Source of the DNA: Plectonema cf. radiosum LEGE 06105
Lineage (GTDB): Bacteria; Cyanobacteriota; Cyanobacteriia; Cyanobacteriales; Nostocaceae
DNA length: 64,000 bases
NCBI RefSeq assembly: GCF_015207665.1
Contig: NZ_JADEWL010000008.1
Coordinates: 46,082 to 110,081, forward strand
Reading direction: 5' to 3'
Made by a program: the position numbers and the translations under genes. The notes beneath the pieces were generated by a model. The model saw only the letters and a list, made by a program, of their open reading frames with translations, ran no database searches and was not told the origin of the DNA. The first letter of the stretch is position 1; each line of letters opens with the position of its first letter. Of this stretch, positions 62,308 to 64,000 are shown in pieces.

Positions 62308-63132
62308 TTAATTAACTAAAAAACGAGTTACTGGCACAAATTTAAAGAAAGCGTACTCATACCATACCGTCCATATGAAATCACGAATCCAGGTTGATCG
62401 CATTTCTGGACGAATTTGATAATCAAAAGAGGTATCAGTAGCACCAACTCTTGTCATAGCATGGTTACAACCACAACCATGTTCTTGGAAAAAACCATGT
62501 TTGGAAGAGATACTTTGTACCATTAATTGAATAGGAAATACCTTTTGTCCGTGTAAAGAAGCATCCCAAGCACGAGCATTCAGTTTGTCTTCCTCAGAAA
62601 ATCTTAACGGACGTACTTCGGAAACCTCTTCTCTGTAAACGGGAGCTAAATGTACGTGATAAAAAGAAGCTGGTAAATCGTAACCGAACTCTGCAAATAA
62701 AGCTTTACCAATTTCAACAATTTGTTTGCGTTCAGGATAATCTTCTTCTTCAGGAGAAAGTTGTTTTTCAATGGAGTCAAAGTTAGGATATCGCTCTACA
62801 TCAAAATCCTTACCGTAAAAATCAAGAGCTTCCCAACCTAAAGTACCCAATATTTGACAAAAAGCGGGCTTTAAATGATGTAAATCATCAGATTCATTGA
62901 ATAAGTCTACATCACCGTTAGACATTTTGTGAAGAAATAATTGCGCCATCTTCACGTATTCTTCGGGGTTAGAAAGCTTAGTATTAGACTTACCTGTATA
63001 AATATCTTGCCAAGATTGCGGAAGTCTATCTACAGATGTCGCTTGTTCTCCTTCAATTACAACAGATAATGATTTTTGAGAATTAACAACGAAATCTTGC
63101 TCAATAGGATTTGCAGTAGCTTGTGGTGTCAT
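62308..63132 (-). CDS. Unrecognised 274-aa protein with HxH and HGCGCNH motifs
   Basis: I do not recognise the family. Visible features: polar N-terminus; helical middle (NPEEYVKMAQLFLHKMSNGD, QIVEIGKALFAEFGYDLPAS); possible metal sites FYHVHLAP (HxH) and EHGCGCNHAM (HxCxCxH); and a C-terminal aromatic amphipathic segment (WTVWYEYAFFKFVPVTRF). There is no signal peptide. A FUR-family-like box lies ~50 bases upstream. The metal motifs and the box together suggest a role in iron or zinc response, by inference only. Confidence 0.6.
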   Translation of the reverse strand: MTPQATANPIEQDFVVNSQKSLSVVIEGEQATSVDRLPQSWQDIYTGKSNTKLSNPEEYVKMAQLFLHKMSNGDVDLFNESDDLHHLKPAFCQILGTLGWEALDFYGKDFDVERYPNFDSIEKQLSPEEEDYPERKQIVEIGKALFAEFGYDLPASFYHVHLAPVYREEVSEVRPLRFSEEDKLNARAWDASLHGQKVFPIQLMVQSISSKHGFFQEHGCGCNHAMTRVGATDTSFDYQIRPEMRSTWIRDFIWTVWYEYAFFKFVPVTRFLVN

Positions 63133-63180
63133 TTTGCTTTTCTCTCTTGAGTCAAATAGTTAATAAATGATTGCCGCAAA

Positions 63181-63200
63181 CAATCATAATCATTATCGAC
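63181..63200 (-). promoter_or_regulatory. FUR-family (Fur/Zur-like) operator
   Basis: The minus strand reads GTCGATAATGATTATGATTG, matching the 7-1-7 FUR consensus (TGATAATNATTATCA) at most positions. It lies 49-68 bases upstream of the start at 63132, where it would cover the promoter. The rest of the 63133-63543 gap holds an AGTCGGTTTTT inverted repeat (63434-63470) and no gene. Confidence 0.55.
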
Positions 63201-63482
63201 AAGGTATTTATCTCTACCTTAATTAAAAGTAATATTGCACAAGTTTTTTTAATTATTTGAGGTGGAAAAATTTATTTTAATCAGTTGCAATTAGTTACAT
63301 AAGGTGTTTGTATTATATTTATTTATGTCCGACTGAAGGTCTTATCTATTTATGTTTATACAATAGTTTCTATAAACAGTAATCAGTTATTAACAGTTAA
63401 CAAAGTTGGAATTGTTTTGGTATCCAGCCATTAAGAAGTCGGTTTTTTTGGTTTTAAAACCCGACTTTTCACCAAATAGAAT

Positions 63483-63503
63483 AAAAAAACCCGTACAGAC
63501 GGG
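63483..63503 (-). terminator. Terminator of the small CxCxxC protein gene
   Basis: On the minus strand CCCGT-CTGT-ACGGG is followed by TTTTTTT, about 40 bases after the stop at 63544. Confidence 0.8.
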
Positions 63504-63543
63504 CTGAAAAATCACATCCAAATAGTTAAATTACTATTGAGCT

Positions 63544-63816
63544 TTACAAAATACTAGAAATTGATAATTTACCTTCTAGCTGTAATTTAGCTTTAGCACA
63601 ATAAGCGCACTGACAACCAAGGTTATCAAGGATAGGATTAGAATTATCAGTTTGATTTAAGGTAGTTAACAGATGAGTTGATTTTGGTGATACAGTATTA
63701 ATATGTGTTTTAGCAGATACAGAATTAATCGGAGATGCTGCTGCGGGATTTGCTAAAAACAACATAGAAGCAATTACTAAAGGTGAAGCAAATAAAACCA
63801 GTTTTGCGATAATCAT
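63544..63816 (-). CDS. Small exported CxCxxC protein
   Basis: A 90-aa protein. The signal peptide (MIIAKLVLFASPLVIASMLF...NPAAASPI, cleavage near AAA-S) precedes a Ser/Thr-rich linker and a compact tail NPILDNLGCQCAYCAKAKLQ. The CxCxxC motif could bind a metal or form a disulfide. Similar small secreted proteins with GCxCxxC tails seem widespread in cyanobacteria; no function is known to me. It has its own terminator. Confidence 0.65.
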   Translation of the reverse strand: MIIAKLVLFASPLVIASMLFLANPAAASPINSVSAKTHINTVSPKSTHLLTTLNQTDNSNPILDNLGCQCAYCAKAKLQLEGKLSISSIL

Positions 63817-64000
63817 AATTTATTGATGATATAGTGTATACTTTCGGCTTAAAACTATGATATCTTGATAATTGCTGAGATGACAGGTACTATTTATCGA
63901 CTTATTGCATAAATCCCTGTTCCCGTTGACAGTTATTGGTTGTTGGTTGATATTTGTTGGTTGATATTTATTTCTCCCCATCACCCCATCACCCCATCAC

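Noticed and set aside
1..64000. tRNA or rRNA genes
   Set aside because: No cloverleaf-type sequence with a GGTTCGAATCC-like T-arm, and no rRNA-like stretch, was found by eye in the intergenic regions.

Overview
The window is chromosomal DNA from a filamentous, probably heterocyst-forming cyanobacterium (Nostocales, possibly Rivulariaceae/Calothrix-like). The photosynthesis gene set supports this: Thf1/Psp29, Psb32, a Tab2-type RNA-binding protein, DUF561 and DUF4079. So do the many GCGATCGC (HIP1) octamers, the heptad tandem repeats between genes and the low G+C. I cannot name the species. No rRNA, tRNA or CRISPR array was seen.

Layout. 0-10 kb: thf1, an exbB/exbD pair, a YkvA protein, a sugar nucleotidyltransferase, a histidine kinase overlapping its response regulator, and a three-gene K+ uptake locus (two RCK proteins plus TrkH). 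10-17 kb: an Rpn-type nuclease, a very large GH15/phosphorylase-kinase-like protein, and mgtE behind a long structured leader that can pair with the mgtE Shine-Dalgarno. 17-29 kb: a DNA phosphorothioation (dnd) island. It has a tiny ORF translationally coupled to a DndD-like ATPase, then dnd-associated protein 4, then a cassette of exported peptide, radical SAM enzyme and ADP-ribosyltransferase-like protein, then divergent dndB / dndC-dndD-dndE. No dndA and no recognised dptFGH/dndFGH restriction genes lie in the window.

29-39 kb: O-methyltransferase, an M50 site-2 protease, rsgA, a cellulose-synthase-like GT2 with a PilZ-like tail, a DM13 lipoprotein with a DUF4079 membrane protein, and an orphan histidine kinase. 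39-42 kb is a decay zone. An AraC-family gene is split by a 399-bp TnpA/TnpB-less IS200/IS605-type element that still carries a structured omega-RNA-like right end, and a HigB/RelE-type toxin is reduced to its last 49 codons beside an intact antitoxin. 42-49 kb: acs, DUF4365, Uma2, TPR, MarR, a CobH-like protein and psb32.

49-52 kb carries two conflict-system proteins with the same N-terminal helical (effector-associated-like) domain. One is fused to a CHAT protease. The other is fused to an inactive-STAND-like domain and broken by a one-base homopolymer frameshift. Between them lie about 1 kb of nested repeats, including a 347-bp MITE with perfect 30-bp terminal inverted repeats. 52-61 kb: a CLC protein whose gating glutamate is Gln, a PmbA/TldE-type protein, Tab2, DUF561, a DegT-type aminotransferase and FetB. 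61-64 kb: a peptide deformylase, a zinc-ribbon mini-protein, a His/Cys-motif protein behind a FUR-family-like box, and a small exported CxCxxC protein.

Most intergenic gaps contain tandem heptads or palindromic repeats. These have eroded gene ends in places, for example the dndC C-terminus. Functions are inferred from motifs read by eye. No database search was run.
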